A stretch of 64,000 bases of DNA from Actinomadura macra NBRC 14102 (GCF_001552215.1 NZ_BCQT01000019.1:62001-126000), one strand, 5' to 3'. Shown: positions 32,949 through 41,113, counted from the stretch's first letter. The notes: generated by a model not told the origin, from the letters alone. Numbers and translations: made by a program.

Positions 32949-33098
32949 GGCCCCACCGTAGTTCAGCACTTCAGCGACCCCCGGCCGGGACCGCACCGAT
33001 GATCAGCGTAGCGGTACCAGCGGGCCCACCCGTCCCACCCTCGGCCGGTCACCGGCCGCAGGCGGCCACGACCGTCCGGGCCGGCTGCGGGCTGGTTG

Positions 33099-33111
33099 AC
33101 TTTCGGCAGTA
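33099..33111 (+). promoter_or_regulatory. Shared motif ACTTTCGGCAGTA, copy 1
   Basis: Dyad ACT-N6-AGT centred 41 bases before the expected transcription start of the kinase-regulator operon, the classic place for an activator. The identical 13-mer occurs at 39601 and a close copy at 37730, both upstream of envelope-type genes. Likely a binding site of a NarL-type regulator, possibly the one encoded at 35098. Confidence 0.6.
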
Positions 33112-33132
33112 TCAGCGCAGATCACCGGCTTG

Positions 33133-33138
33133 TAGCGT
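33133..33138 (+). promoter_or_regulatory. -10 hexamer TAGCGT of kinase-regulator operon
   Basis: TAGCGT, 7 bases, GTG 33146: leaderless arrangement. No clear -35, as expected for an activator-dependent promoter. Confidence 0.65.
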
Positions 33139-33145
33139 GGGACGG

Positions 33146-35101
33146 GTGAACCACTCGGCGACCACCTCCCAGCGCACCGGGCGGGGCCTGGCCGGCCGGG
33201 CAGCGGCCGCACGCGCGAGCCTCGGCGCGGCCAGACCCGCCGTCAGCACCGCGGCACGGACGTTCACCCGGGACGTGCGCACGGGCGCGCTGCGGGCACG
33301 GCTACGACGCCCGACCCGGTCCATGCTCGTCAAGGACATCGTGCTGTACACGGTGCTGGCGTTCCCGGTCGCGGTCGGCCTGCTCACCCCGATCGAGGCC
33401 GACGGGGCCTGGTGGGCCCAGGCCGCCGGCCTGGTGATCCTGCTCGCCGCGATCACGGTGTCGCGGATCTGGCCGCTGGCGGCGCTGATCGCGGTCGTGG
33501 CGCTGCTCCTGCTGAACGGCAACTACGGGTTCGCGATCCCGGTCCTGTCCTACCTGGCGGGGCGACGGTCCGCCAGGGCGCGCCCGGTGCTGTGGGTGTT
33601 CACCGGGGTGTTCGTCGGCGGGACGGTGCTGAACCTGCTCCGCGGCATCGACGTGACGACCTGGTTCCCGCTGACGATCTGGCTGGTGCTGCTGGGCGTC
33701 CTGCCCTGGCTGGTGGGCCGCTACTGGCGCCAGTACCAGGAACTGCTGCGCGCCGGGTGGGAGCGCGCGGACCGGCTCGAGCGCGAGCAGCGCATCATCG
33801 CCGACCGGGAGCGGCTGCGCGAGCGCGCCCGGATCGCCCAGGACATGCACGACTCCCTCGGCCACGAACTGGCGCTGATCGCGGTCCGGGCGGGGGCGCT
33901 GCAGGTGGCGTCCGGGCTGGACGAGCGGCACCGGCACGCGGCGGCGCAACTGCGCGCCGGCGCGGCCGAGGCGACCGAGCACCTGCGGGAGATCATCGGG
34001 GTGCTGCGGGTGGACACCGCCGGCGAGGCCGAGGCCGGCGAGGGCGACGGCCGGGGCGGCCCGCGGATCCGCCCGACCGGGGAGAGCATCCCCGATCTGG
34101 TGGAGCGTGCCCGCGCCTCGGGAATCCCGGTGCGCCTGGCGTTCACCGGCACGCCCAGCGGCCCGGGCAGCGGCGGCGGCGCGGACGGCGACCCGCTCCC
34201 GGCGCTGGCCGGGCTGGTCGGCCTGGCGGCGCACCGTGTCGTTCAGGAAGGCATCACCAACGCCGTCAAGCACGCCCCGGGCGCCGCCGTCACCGTGACC
34301 TTGGGCCCCACCGTGCACGCGGCCGCCGGCAGAGAAACCGGAACAGACACCGACGCTGACGGGACCGCCGGCGGGGACGGGGTGGTCCGGGTGACCGTGA
34401 CCAACGAGCCCCCCAAGGCGCCACCGTTGATGCCGCTCGGCGGCGGGAGCGGCCTGACGGGCCTGGCCGAGCGTGTCCGCCTGACCGGCGGGACGCTGCG
34501 CGCAGGCCCCACCGCCGGCGGCGGGTTCGAGATCGTCGCCGACCTGCCCACCACACCGCCCGCCTCCGCCGACGCGTCCGCGACGGTGCAGGACGCCGCG
34601 CCGCGGGCGGTGTCCGACCACGGCGCACCCGCCGGCGCCCCCCACTCCGGCCACCCCGCTTCCACCGACGCCGCCCCGGGCGCGGGGGAGTGGGCGTCGG
34701 AGTCGGCGCGGTACCTGGAACGCGAGCGCCGCCAGGTGCGGCGCGGCCTGATCGTGGCGATCGCCGTCCCCGCCGGGTTGATCATGGTGTTGGCGGCGGT
34801 GATGGTCGTCTACTTCGTGTCCGCCACGTTCGACTCGGTGCTGCGGCCCGCCGACTACGACGCGCTGCGCGTCGGGGACCCGCAGGCCCGGGTGGAGCGG
34901 GTCCTGCCATCCCGGGAGGCGATCGGCGTCGGCGACATCCGGCTCCAACACCCCGAACCGGCCGGCGCGGACTGCCGCTACTACCGCCCGGACGCCAACG
35001 TGCTGGGCCTCAGCCGCATCTACCGGCTGTGCTTCACCAACGGCACCCTGACCAGCAAGAACACCTACCCCAGCGGCACCACCGGGAAGGACGGCCAGTG
35101 A
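33146..35101 (+). CDS. Sensor histidine kinase with post-catalytic membrane/extracellular domain
   Basis: 651-residue NarL-type kinase. About four N-terminal membrane helices (residues 60-190), HisKA_3 with the phospho-His in 'ARIAQDMHDSLGHELALIAVR' (about 230), and an ATPase domain with 'HRVVQEGITNAVKHAPGA' and 'GGSGLTGLAERVRLTGGTL'. Unusually, after the ATPase domain there is a linker, another membrane helix ('RGLIVAIAVPAGLIMVLAAVMVVYF', about 535-560) and a C-terminal extracytoplasmic domain of about 90 residues ('YDALRVGDPQARVERVLPSREA', 'CRYYRP', 'RLCFTNGTLTSKNTY') that resembles a BamE/SmpA-like fold with two cysteines. GTGA overlap with its response regulator. Confidence 0.92.
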   Translation: MNHSATTSQRTGRGLAGRAAAARASLGAARPAVSTAARTFTRDVRTGALRARLRRPTRSMLVKDIVLYTVLAFPVAVGLLTPIEADGAWWAQAAGLVILLAAITVSRIWPLAALIAVVALLLLNGNYGFAIPVLSYLAGRRSARARPVLWVFTGVFVGGTVLNLLRGIDVTTWFPLTIWLVLLGVLPWLVGRYWRQYQELLRAGWERADRLEREQRIIADRERLRERARIAQDMHDSLGHELALIAVRAGALQVASGLDERHRHAAAQLRAGAAEATEHLREIIGVLRVDTAGEAEAGEGDGRGGPRIRPTGESIPDLVERARASGIPVRLAFTGTPSGPGSGGGADGDPLPALAGLVGLAAHRVVQEGITNAVKHAPGAAVTVTLGPTVHAAAGRETGTDTDADGTAGGDGVVRVTVTNEPPKAPPLMPLGGGSGLTGLAERVRLTGGTLRAGPTAGGGFEIVADLPTTPPASADASATVQDAAPRAVSDHGAPAGAPHSGHPASTDAAPGAGEWASESARYLERERRQVRRGLIVAIAVPAGLIMVLAAVMVVYFVSATFDSVLRPADYDALRVGDPQARVERVLPSREAIGVGDIRLQHPEPAGADCRYYRPDANVLGLSRIYRLCFTNGTLTSKNTYPSGTTGKDGQ

Positions 35102-35775
35102 TCCGGGTTCTGCTCGCCGACGACGAGGCGATGATCCGCGCGGGAGTCCGGGCGATCCTGTCCGCCGACGCGGGGATCGAGGTGGTCGCCGAGGCCGCCG
35201 ACGGCCACCAGGCGGTCGAGCTGACCCTCGGCCACCGCCCGGACGTGACCTTGCTGGACATCCGGATGCCACGGCTGGACGGCCTGGCCGCCGCGGCCGA
35301 GCTGCGCCGCGTCGCCCCCGCCACCGGCGTGATCATGCTGACGACGTTCGGGGAGGACGAGTACATCGCCCAGGCCCTGTCGGGCGGCGCGAGCGGTTTC
35401 CTGCTCAAGTCCGGGGATCCCCGCGAGCTCATCGCCGGCGTCCGGGCCGTCGCCGACGGCGCCGCCTACCTGTCCCCGAAGGTCGCCCACCGGGTGATCA
35501 CGGATCTGAGCGGCGGCCGCATGTCCAGCGGCGCCCGCGCCCGCGAACGCACCGACGGCCTCACCCCGCGCGAGCGGCAGGTCCTCGCGCTGCTGGGCGC
35601 GGGCCTGTCCAACGCCGAGATCGCCGGGCGGCTGCACGTCGTGGAGGGGACCGTCAAGGCGTACGTGAGCGCCATCCTGACCCGCCTGGACGTCCGCAAC
35701 CGCGTCCAGGCCGCGGTGATCGCCTACGAGGCGGGTCTCGTCGACGGCATCGACGAGACCCCCCGCACCCCCTGA
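35098..35775 (+). CDS. NarL/LuxR-type response regulator
   Basis: 225 residues: receiver with 'DVTLLDIRMPRLDG' (phospho-Asp), 'VIMLTTFGEDEYI' and 'FLLKSGDPRELI', and LuxR helix-turn-helix 'LTPRERQVLALLGAGLSNAEIAGRLHVVEGTVKAYVSAILTRLDVRNRVQ'. Translationally coupled to the kinase. It converges on an ABC transporter operon whose promoter region carries the same motif found upstream of the kinase, so that operon is a likely target. Confidence 0.95.
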   Translation: MIRVLLADDEAMIRAGVRAILSADAGIEVVAEAADGHQAVELTLGHRPDVTLLDIRMPRLDGLAAAAELRRVAPATGVIMLTTFGEDEYIAQALSGGASGFLLKSGDPRELIAGVRAVADGAAYLSPKVAHRVITDLSGGRMSSGARARERTDGLTPRERQVLALLGAGLSNAEIAGRLHVVEGTVKAYVSAILTRLDVRNRVQAAVIAYEAGLVDGIDETPRTP

Positions 35776-35798
35776 CCCCCCGGCACCGCCTGACACGC

Positions 35799-35839
35799 AC
35801 CACCCGCCCCCGGCCGAAAAGGGACGGGGGCGAGGTGGT
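35799..35839. terminator. Hairpin between response regulator and ABC permease genes
   Basis: Arms ACCACC+CGCCCCCG (35799-35812) and CGGGGGCG+GGTGGT (35825-35839) pair over 14 bp with one bulged base. The loop contains a run of four A. Serves the two convergent genes. Confidence 0.6.
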
Positions 35840-36711
35840 CAGCCGTCGCGGCGGCGCAGGACCACCACCCCGCCCCACAAGGCGGCACCCGCCCACACCA
35901 CCAGGATCACCAGCCCCACCGACCCCGGGTAGGGGCCTCCGCCGCCGGCCAGGAAGTACCGCCCCGCGCTGCTGGGCAGACCGTCCGACACCCGCACCAG
36001 CAGCTCCGAACGGCTGTTGGCCAGCGTGACCGGCACCACCATCAGAAACAGGAACGCCGAGGTCAGCGTCGCGGCGGTGCTGCGCAGCACCGCCGCGACC
36101 CCCAGGATCATCAGGCTCACCAACGTCAGGTACACACCGGACGCGACCGCGTCCCGCACCAGATCACCACCGCTCAACCGCCCCCACTCCTTCAGGACCG
36201 GATCCGCGGTCGCCGTCCCCACCAGGGTCAGCACGATCCCCGCGGGGAACACCACCCCCGCGACCACCGCCCCCTTGGCCAGCATCATCCGCCACCGCAC
36301 CGGCACGCACTGCAGCGTCGTGCGGATGCTGCCGGTCGCGTACTCCCCGGTGAGCGTCAAGATGGCCAGGGCCAGCACCACGAACTGCACCATGTCCATC
36401 GCCCTGGCCGCGACCCCGCTCGCCGACACCACGCCCGCGGGATGGTCCCCGACACCGGGGTGATTGTTGGTCGCCACCGTCGAGGACGCCTTGATCAGGC
36501 AGATCAGGGCCATCATCACCAGCGCACCGGCCAGCACCCACGCGGTCGAGCGCAGCGACCACATCTTCGTCCATTCGGCGGCGACAGCCCCGCGGGTGCC
36601 GCCCCCGGTCACCTCCGACGGCCCGCCGCGCGCCTCCCGCGTCCCCGCGCCCGTTCCCGCGGCGCGGCCCCCGGTCACACCCGTCGTCCCTGGCGTCCCC
36701 GTCGTCATCAC
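35839..36711 (-). CDS. ABC-2 type transporter permease
   Basis: 290-residue permease with a Gly/Thr-rich N-terminal tail (about 40 residues), then 'AVAAEWTKMWSLRSTAWVLAGALVMMALICLI', the usual start of this permease family, and five more hydrophobic segments ('FVVLALAILTLTGEYATGSIRTTL', 'GAVVAGVVFPAGIVLTLVGTA' and others). It pairs with the ATPase gene upstream (GTGA overlap at 36708-36711). Substrate unknown; such actinomycete exporters often act on antibiotics or lipids. A paralogous pair starts at 61654. Confidence 0.92.
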   Translation of the reverse strand: MMTTGTPGTTGVTGGRAAGTGAGTREARGGPSEVTGGGTRGAVAAEWTKMWSLRSTAWVLAGALVMMALICLIKASSTVATNNHPGVGDHPAGVVSASGVAARAMDMVQFVVLALAILTLTGEYATGSIRTTLQCVPVRWRMMLAKGAVVAGVVFPAGIVLTLVGTATADPVLKEWGRLSGGDLVRDAVASGVYLTLVSLMILGVAAVLRSTAATLTSAFLFLMVVPVTLANSRSELLVRVSDGLPSSAGRYFLAGGGGPYPGSVGLVILVVWAGAALWGGVVVLRRRDG

Positions 36712-37637
36712 CGGGCCCCCGTCCCCGCGCCGGGCAGCGGCGCGGCGTACTCCACGCTCGCGCCCGTCAACTCCATGTACGCCTCCTCCAGCGAGGCGGC
36801 CACCGCACTCAACTCCAGCAGCGGCGCCCCGCCCTGGTAGGCGATCAGCCCGACCCGCTCCATCGGCAGGCCCGCCACCATCAGCGCGTCCTCGCCCGCC
36901 CGCCTCACCTCGGCGCCCTCGGCCTCCAGCCGCGCCACCAGCTCCCGCGACCTCGGGCTGCGGACCCGCACCGCGTTGCGGGAACTGCCCGCGATGACCT
37001 CCGCGACCGGCGCATCCGCGATCAGCCGCCCCTTCCCGATCACCACCAGCTGGTCGGCGGTCAACTGCATCTCGCTCATCAGGTGGCTGGAGACGAACAC
37101 GGTGCGCCCCTCGGCCGCCAACGACCGCATCAACCGCCGCACCCACAGCACCCCATCGGGGTCCAGCCCATTCACCGGCTCGTCGAACATCACCACCGCC
37201 GGATCCCCCAGCAGCGCCCCCGCGATCCCCAGCCGCTGCCCCATCCCCAGAGAGAACGACCCGGCGCGCTTCCCGGCGACCGCCTGCAACCCGACCGTGG
37301 CCAGCACCTCCTCCACCCGGCCCGCGGCGATCCCGTTGCTGCGCGCCATCGCCAACAGGTGCCGGCGCGCCGACCGTCCCGGATGCACCGCCTTGGCGTC
37401 CAGCAGCGCCCCCACCTCCCGCAGCGGGTGCCGCAGCCGCCCATACGGGCGGCCGCCGACCAGCGCCTCACCGGCGGACGGGCGGTCCAGACCGAGGATC
37501 ATCCGCATCGTCGTGGACTTCCCGGCCCCGTTGGGTCCCAGGAACCCGGTGACCCGCCCCGGCGCGATGTCCAGGGTCAGGTCCCGCACCGCGGTCTTGT
37601 CCCCGTACCGCTTCGTCAGACCCCGCAGCGTGATCAT
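36708..37637 (-). CDS. ABC transporter ATP-binding protein
   Basis: 309-residue ATPase: Walker A 'GPNGAGKST' (about residues 35-43), signature variant 'FSLGMGQRLGIAGALLGDP', Walker B 'VVMFDEPVNGLDPDG' and H-loop 'SSHLMSEM'. The C-terminal extension of about 90 residues is the usual regulatory tail of DrrA/BcrA-type exporters. It is strikingly similar to the ATPase at 61654-62607 (shared 'RMILGLDRP', 'AVHP' and 'FDEPVNGLDP' blocks), so the two transporters are paralogs. Confidence 0.95.
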   Translation of the reverse strand: MITLRGLTKRYGDKTAVRDLTLDIAPGRVTGFLGPNGAGKSTTMRMILGLDRPSAGEALVGGRPYGRLRHPLREVGALLDAKAVHPGRSARRHLLAMARSNGIAAGRVEEVLATVGLQAVAGKRAGSFSLGMGQRLGIAGALLGDPAVVMFDEPVNGLDPDGVLWVRRLMRSLAAEGRTVFVSSHLMSEMQLTADQLVVIGKGRLIADAPVAEVIAGSSRNAVRVRSPRSRELVARLEAEGAEVRRAGEDALMVAGLPMERVGLIAYQGGAPLLELSAVAASLEEAYMELTGASVEYAAPLPGAGTGAR

Positions 37638-37673
37638 CGAGCCTCCCGTCCGTGGTGTGCCGTCACGGATCCG

Positions 37674-37679
37674 AAGCTA
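37674..37679 (-). promoter_or_regulatory. -10 hexamer TAGCTT upstream of ABC operon
   Basis: TAGCTT on the minus strand 36 bases before the ATPase ATG, giving a short leader with a GGGAGG ribosome site. The motif at 37730-37740 is centred about 68 bases upstream of the implied start point. Confidence 0.45.
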
Positions 37680-37729
37680 GGAGGCGGGGGAGGGGCGCCG
37701 CAGTGCGCGAACGTCGCCGTCCGACCCCC

Positions 37730-37740
37730 ACTTTCGTCAG
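37730..37740. promoter_or_regulatory. Shared motif ACTTTCGTCAG, copy 2
   Basis: Together with the bases before it, CCGACCCCCACTTTCG (37721-37736) is identical to 39592-39607. It lies upstream of the minus-strand ABC operon. Likely site for the same regulator as copies 1 and 3. Confidence 0.6.
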
Positions 37741-37868
37741 GGCCCACCCCGGGCACACCACAGCCATGCCTGACCCGCCACGCCGGCCCCACCACACCAG
37801 CGGGCCGGCCTCCAGACGGCGCCGCAGCACCACCCAGAGACCGGCCCGGCCTCGCCAACGCGCCCGCG
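37741..37868. other. Spacer between PAP2 gene and ABC promoter
   Basis: About 130 bases rich in CCACC/ACCGC words. Nothing recognisable beyond the promoter elements listed to its left. Confidence 0.5.
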
Positions 37869-38657
37869 CTACCGGAGCGGACGTCCCCCTCCGACACCGC
37901 CCATCACGTCCGGCATCGTGACCGCCGCCTCCCCACCACCCGCGACCGCACCCGCGGGGGCACCGGCCGGAGCAGCCTGCGGCGCACCGACCGCACCCGC
38001 GGGCACGACCGGACGCCCCGTCGCTGCCTCCGGCACCCCCACCGGAGGTACCGGGACCCGACGCGCCCCCAGCAGCACCACCCCCGCCGGGACCCCCCGC
38101 AGCACCTCCACCAGCGGCTCGGCGACCCGCACCAGCACCAGCGCCATGACCGGGGCCACCACGACCCCGACCACGAACCCCATCGCCACGTCATGCGGGT
38201 AGTGCACCCCCACGAACACCCGCGAGAACGCCATCAGCGCCGCCAGCGGCAGCACCAGCGGCGCCATCGCCCGCCACGCCACCACGATCGCCGCCGCCGA
38301 CCCCGCCGCGATCGTCGCGTGGTTGCTCGGGAACGACCAGTCACCCGGCGACGGGCACGCCGCGATGTTCATCGCACCCGCCACCGCACGGCACGGACGC
38401 TCCTCCCGCAGGTAGCTCTTGGAGACCTCGCTCACCAGATACGCCGCGACCATCGCCAACGGCGCCGACAGCGCCAGCCCCATCGCCCGCGCGTCCCCGC
38501 CGCGCGCCCGCCACCAGCCCGCCACGAACAGCACGGCGAACAGCAGCAGCCCCGCGTCCGTGCCGACCTCCGCCAACGAATGCACCCACGACGGCGTGCC
38601 GTGCGCGAACCCGGTGATGTCCCGGTACAGGTCGGCACTGAAGTCTGGCGCTCGCAT
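37869..38657 (-). CDS. PAP2-family lipid phosphatase
   Basis: 262-residue membrane phosphatase with the three-part PAP2 signature: 'KSYLREERPCR' (KxxxxxxRP), 'WSFPSNHATIAAG' (PSxH) and 'SRVFVGVHYPHDV' (SRxxxxxHxxxD), between about five helices. The C-terminal 70 residues are Ala/Pro/Gly-rich. It probably removes phosphate from polyprenyl or other lipid phosphates on the outer face. ATG 38657 follows GAGGGAGAG. It lies downstream of the DedA gene on the same strand, and a PHO-box-like repeat stands 61-78 bases before its start. Confidence 0.93.
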   Translation of the reverse strand: MRAPDFSADLYRDITGFAHGTPSWVHSLAEVGTDAGLLLFAVLFVAGWWRARGGDARAMGLALSAPLAMVAAYLVSEVSKSYLREERPCRAVAGAMNIAACPSPGDWSFPSNHATIAAGSAAAIVVAWRAMAPLVLPLAALMAFSRVFVGVHYPHDVAMGFVVGVVVAPVMALVLVRVAEPLVEVLRGVPAGVVLLGARRVPVPPVGVPEAATGRPVVPAGAVGAPQAAPAGAPAGAVAGGGEAAVTMPDVMGGVGGGRPLR

Positions 38658-38717
38658 ACTCTCCCTCACGATCGAGGCGGCCTCTCCAGGAAATGAGATC
38701 CCGGACAGACCGCCAAA

Positions 38718-38735
38718 GTTCACTCTACGTTCACG
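38718..38735. promoter_or_regulatory. PHO-box-like direct repeat
   Basis: GTTCACT (38718-38724) and GTTCACG (38729-38735) start 11 bases apart, which is the unit length of PhoP boxes in Streptomyces. A third, weaker unit may follow at about 38740. It lies in the gap between the DedA stop and the PAP2 start. Confidence 0.5.
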
Positions 38736-38860
38736 AACACGTAAAGCCTGTCACGTAAGGGCGCCCACGCGCCGAGAATCCACCCCACCGTCCCCGATAC
38801 TTCGATTTCGCCCGCCACGCACCTGTGCTCCCCACGCACAAGAACCCCGGACGCGGCCCC

Positions 38861-39538
38861 CTACCGGACGCCCGTCTTCGTTACGGCCTTCTCATCCTCC
38901 GACGCGGTGTCGCGCGGGGGAGCGGCCTCCACCGGTGCGGCGGCACGGCGACGGTGGAGAAGGAAACGGGTGACCTCCACCGCGGCGGTCACCGCAAGGG
39001 CCAGCCCCAGCCCCACCGCGACCCCCTTGATCGGATCGTCCTCGAACGCGACCCCGCCGACGTAGCCCAGCACCGTCCCATACAGCGCCCACGACACCGC
39101 CGCGATCCCCGCGAACAGCGAGAACGACCGCAGCCGATACGCGACCACGCCCATCGTCATGGTCACCGCCGTCCGCCCACCCGGCACATACCGCGCCACG
39201 ACCAGGATCATCCCGCCGCGCTCGTCCATCGTGCGGCGCGCCCACACGAACGCCTTGTGCCGCCGCGTCCCCGGCCGCAGCCCCCGCGTCAACCGCCCAC
39301 CCGAACCCCGCCCGATCAGATACGCCACATGGTCTCCCACGAACGCCCCGAGCGCCGCCAGCACCACCACCAGCACCGGCTCCGGACGGCCCGACGCTGC
39401 GTACACCCCCGCGGTGATCACCATGCTCTCGCTCGGCACCACCGGAAAGAACCCGTCGATCGCGGCCACCGCGAACAACGCCAGATAGAACCAGGGCGAG
39501 GTCACCGCCGTGTGCAGGAACTCCACAACACCGTCCAT
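38861..39538 (-). CDS. DedA family membrane protein
   Basis: 225-residue DedA/VTT-domain protein: 'AAIDGFFPVVPSESMVITAG' carries the conserved 'E/D...P..P.E' pattern, then 'GAFVGDHVAYLIGRGSGG' and 'RYVPGGRTAVTMTMGV' with the key Arg residues, then three more helices and a charged tail. Family members flip undecaprenyl phosphate or other lipid carriers. This fits with the adjacent PAP2 lipid phosphatase. ATG has TAGCGT exactly 7 bases upstream (leaderless), and the shared ACTTTCGGCAGTA motif is centred 69 bases upstream. Confidence 0.93.
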   Translation of the reverse strand: MDGVVEFLHTAVTSPWFYLALFAVAAIDGFFPVVPSESMVITAGVYAASGRPEPVLVVVLAALGAFVGDHVAYLIGRGSGGRLTRGLRPGTRRHKAFVWARRTMDERGGMILVVARYVPGGRTAVTMTMGVVAYRLRSFSLFAGIAAVSWALYGTVLGYVGGVAFEDDPIKGVAVGLGLALAVTAAVEVTRFLLHRRRAAAPVEAAPPRDTASEDEKAVTKTGVR

Positions 39539-39545
39539 CTCCCCG

Positions 39546-39551
39546 ACGCTA
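39546..39551 (-). promoter_or_regulatory. -10 hexamer TAGCGT of DedA gene
   Basis: Minus-strand TAGCGT, 7 bases, ATG 39538: leaderless arrangement. Confidence 0.65.
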
Positions 39552-39600
39552 GAAAACGATCACCGGGAGCGCATCGGACGGAAGACCAGGACCGACCCCC

Positions 39601-39613
39601 ACTTTCGGCAGTA
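39601..39613. promoter_or_regulatory. Shared motif ACTTTCGGCAGTA, copy 3
   Basis: Same 13-mer as at 33099, and the same flank (CCGACCCCC) as at 37721. Upstream of the DedA gene on the minus strand. Confidence 0.6.
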
Positions 39614-39744
39614 CACCGCCAGGACGGACACGGGTCCTGCGAACGATGTACCGGCGGATCCTCACCCCGCAGGACGACATCGCCTCCCACCACCGGCGAC
39701 CCTGGAAGCAGGCACGAACACGAACATGTGGAGGGAGGCCCGCC

Positions 39745-39905
39745 ATGCAACCGCAGGACGACACCACCGCGTCCACCACCACCCCCGTCACCGCGACCCC
39801 CACGGCTGCGGGGACGGTGCGCGCGTCCGACAGCGACCGGGACGCCGTATCTGGGCCGCGATCCTCCTGTCCTACGCCATCTGGCCTTCCCACGACGACC
39901 GCTGA
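39745..39905 (+). pseudogene. DUF1707-like membrane protein remnant
   Basis: ATG 39745 has an excellent Shine-Dalgarno (GGAGGGAGG). The first 35 codons give a Thr-rich tail followed by 'VRASDSDRDAV', the opening of DUF1707 domains. Directly after that, the sequence continues in a different frame as 'RIWAAILLSYAIW' plus a short polar end and stop (39905), which looks like the C-terminal helix of such a protein. The middle of the gene is missing. Assignment rests on a short motif, so confidence is moderate. Confidence 0.5.
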
Positions 39906-39976
39906 CCCGCGCAGATCGGACGGGTGACCCACCGCCTCCCCGCCGTCACCGCGGCAGCGACACACCTCACCGCGAC

Positions 39977-41077
39977 TCACCCGCGACGCGGACGCCCTTC
40001 GACCGGCCCCAGCAGCGGATGCACCCGCATCGCCGCCTCCAGCTCACCCGGCAACTCGTCGCGGTAACGCGCCAGCGTCGACAGGTCCGCATGCCCCAGC
40101 ACCCGCCGCACCGCGTCCATGTCCGTCGCCGCCGCCAGCAGATGCGTCGCCGTCGTATGCCGCAGCCCGTGCGGCGTCACCCCCCGCCGCCGGCCCGGCT
40201 CCACCCGCGCCAGCACCCGGTCGATCACCGCCTGCACGTCACCGCGCGCCAACCGCCGCCCCCGCCACGACAACAGCAGCGCCCGCGGCTCGCGCCCCCG
40301 GTCCAGCACCCGGCGGCCATCACGCAGGTAGGCGTCCAGCACCTCCACCACCGGGCGGGGCAGCGGCACGTCCCGCGTCCGCCCGCCCTTACCGAAGATC
40401 CGCCAGTACCGCGTCCCGGCGTTCACGAAGAAGTCCTCGGAGTTCGCCCGCGTCAGCTCCGACACCCGCGGACCCACCGCCGCCAGCAACAACACGATCA
40501 GCCCGTCCCGCAACTCCGTCCGCTGATCGGGCCGCCCGCCCGCCGCGGGCGCCACCTCCACCAGCTCCCGCGCCGCCCCCAGCAGCCCCTCCGCCTGCTC
40601 GGCCGTCAACGCCCGCCGCTCGGCCCGCAGCCCGCCCCGATGCCGGGGACGCAACGTCACCGCCTGCATCGGGTTCAGCTGCACCCAGCCCGCGACCAGC
40701 GCGTACTGGAAGAACGCCGACACCGAACGCCGGAACCGCGCCTGCGACGCCGCGCTCTGCGACGGAGCGCCGGCACCCGACCCCGCGCGCTCACCGCCGG
40801 GCACCGCAGCCGCCTCGGCCTCCGGTCTGGCGGGACGGGACCGCCGCCCGTCCGGCTTGCGGGCGAACCGCAGCAGCACCGCGTCGACGTCCTCACCCGA
40901 CAGATCGTCCAGTACCCGTTCAGGTCCCGCCAGCGCCGCGAACGTCACCACGTCTCGCGCATACACCTCCGCCGTCCCGGGCGCGAGCGCACCCGTCGAC
41001 GCCTTCGCTCGGACCATCTCCACATAACGGTCGACCGTCTCGGTCACCGTCAGCCGCTGGACATCACTGGGACGCAC
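39977..41077 (-). CDS. Tyrosine recombinase/integrase (XerC/D-like)
   Basis: 366-residue tyrosine recombinase with an N-terminal SAM-like core-binding domain (about 10-140, interrupted by an Ala/Gly/Ser-rich insert) and a catalytic domain holding Arg in 'AAVGPRVSELTR', Lys in 'GKGGRTRDVPLP', 'HGLRHTTATHL' (HxxR), His in 'LGHADLSTLARY' and the final nucleophile Tyr in the same segment. No phage, plasmid or attachment site is seen nearby, so it may be a chromosomal XerC-like enzyme or a relic of an element. GTG 41077 is set by TAGCGT 7 bases ahead; its start codon faces another start only 49 bases away. Confidence 0.92.
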   Translation of the reverse strand: MRPSDVQRLTVTETVDRYVEMVRAKASTGALAPGTAEVYARDVVTFAALAGPERVLDDLSGEDVDAVLLRFARKPDGRRSRPARPEAEAAAVPGGERAGSGAGAPSQSAASQARFRRSVSAFFQYALVAGWVQLNPMQAVTLRPRHRGGLRAERRALTAEQAEGLLGAARELVEVAPAAGGRPDQRTELRDGLIVLLLAAVGPRVSELTRANSEDFFVNAGTRYWRIFGKGGRTRDVPLPRPVVEVLDAYLRDGRRVLDRGREPRALLLSWRGRRLARGDVQAVIDRVLARVEPGRRRGVTPHGLRHTTATHLLAAATDMDAVRRVLGHADLSTLARYRDELPGELEAAMRVHPLLGPVEGRPRRG

Positions 41078-41084
41078 CCGCCGG

Positions 41085-41090
41085 ACGCTA
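41085..41090 (-). promoter_or_regulatory. -10 hexamer TAGCGT of recombinase gene
   Basis: Minus-strand TAGCGT, 7 bases, GTG 41077: leaderless. Its -35 region overlaps the opposing -10 at 41114-41119. Confidence 0.6.
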
Positions 41091-41113
41091 CCGTTCCCCA
41101 CCGACGAAACCCA

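Noticed and set aside
39977..41077. Recombinase as a sign of a prophage or integrative element
   Set aside because: No phage structural, excision or replication genes, no tRNA and no repeated attachment sequence were seen nearby; it may be a chromosomal XerC-like enzyme.
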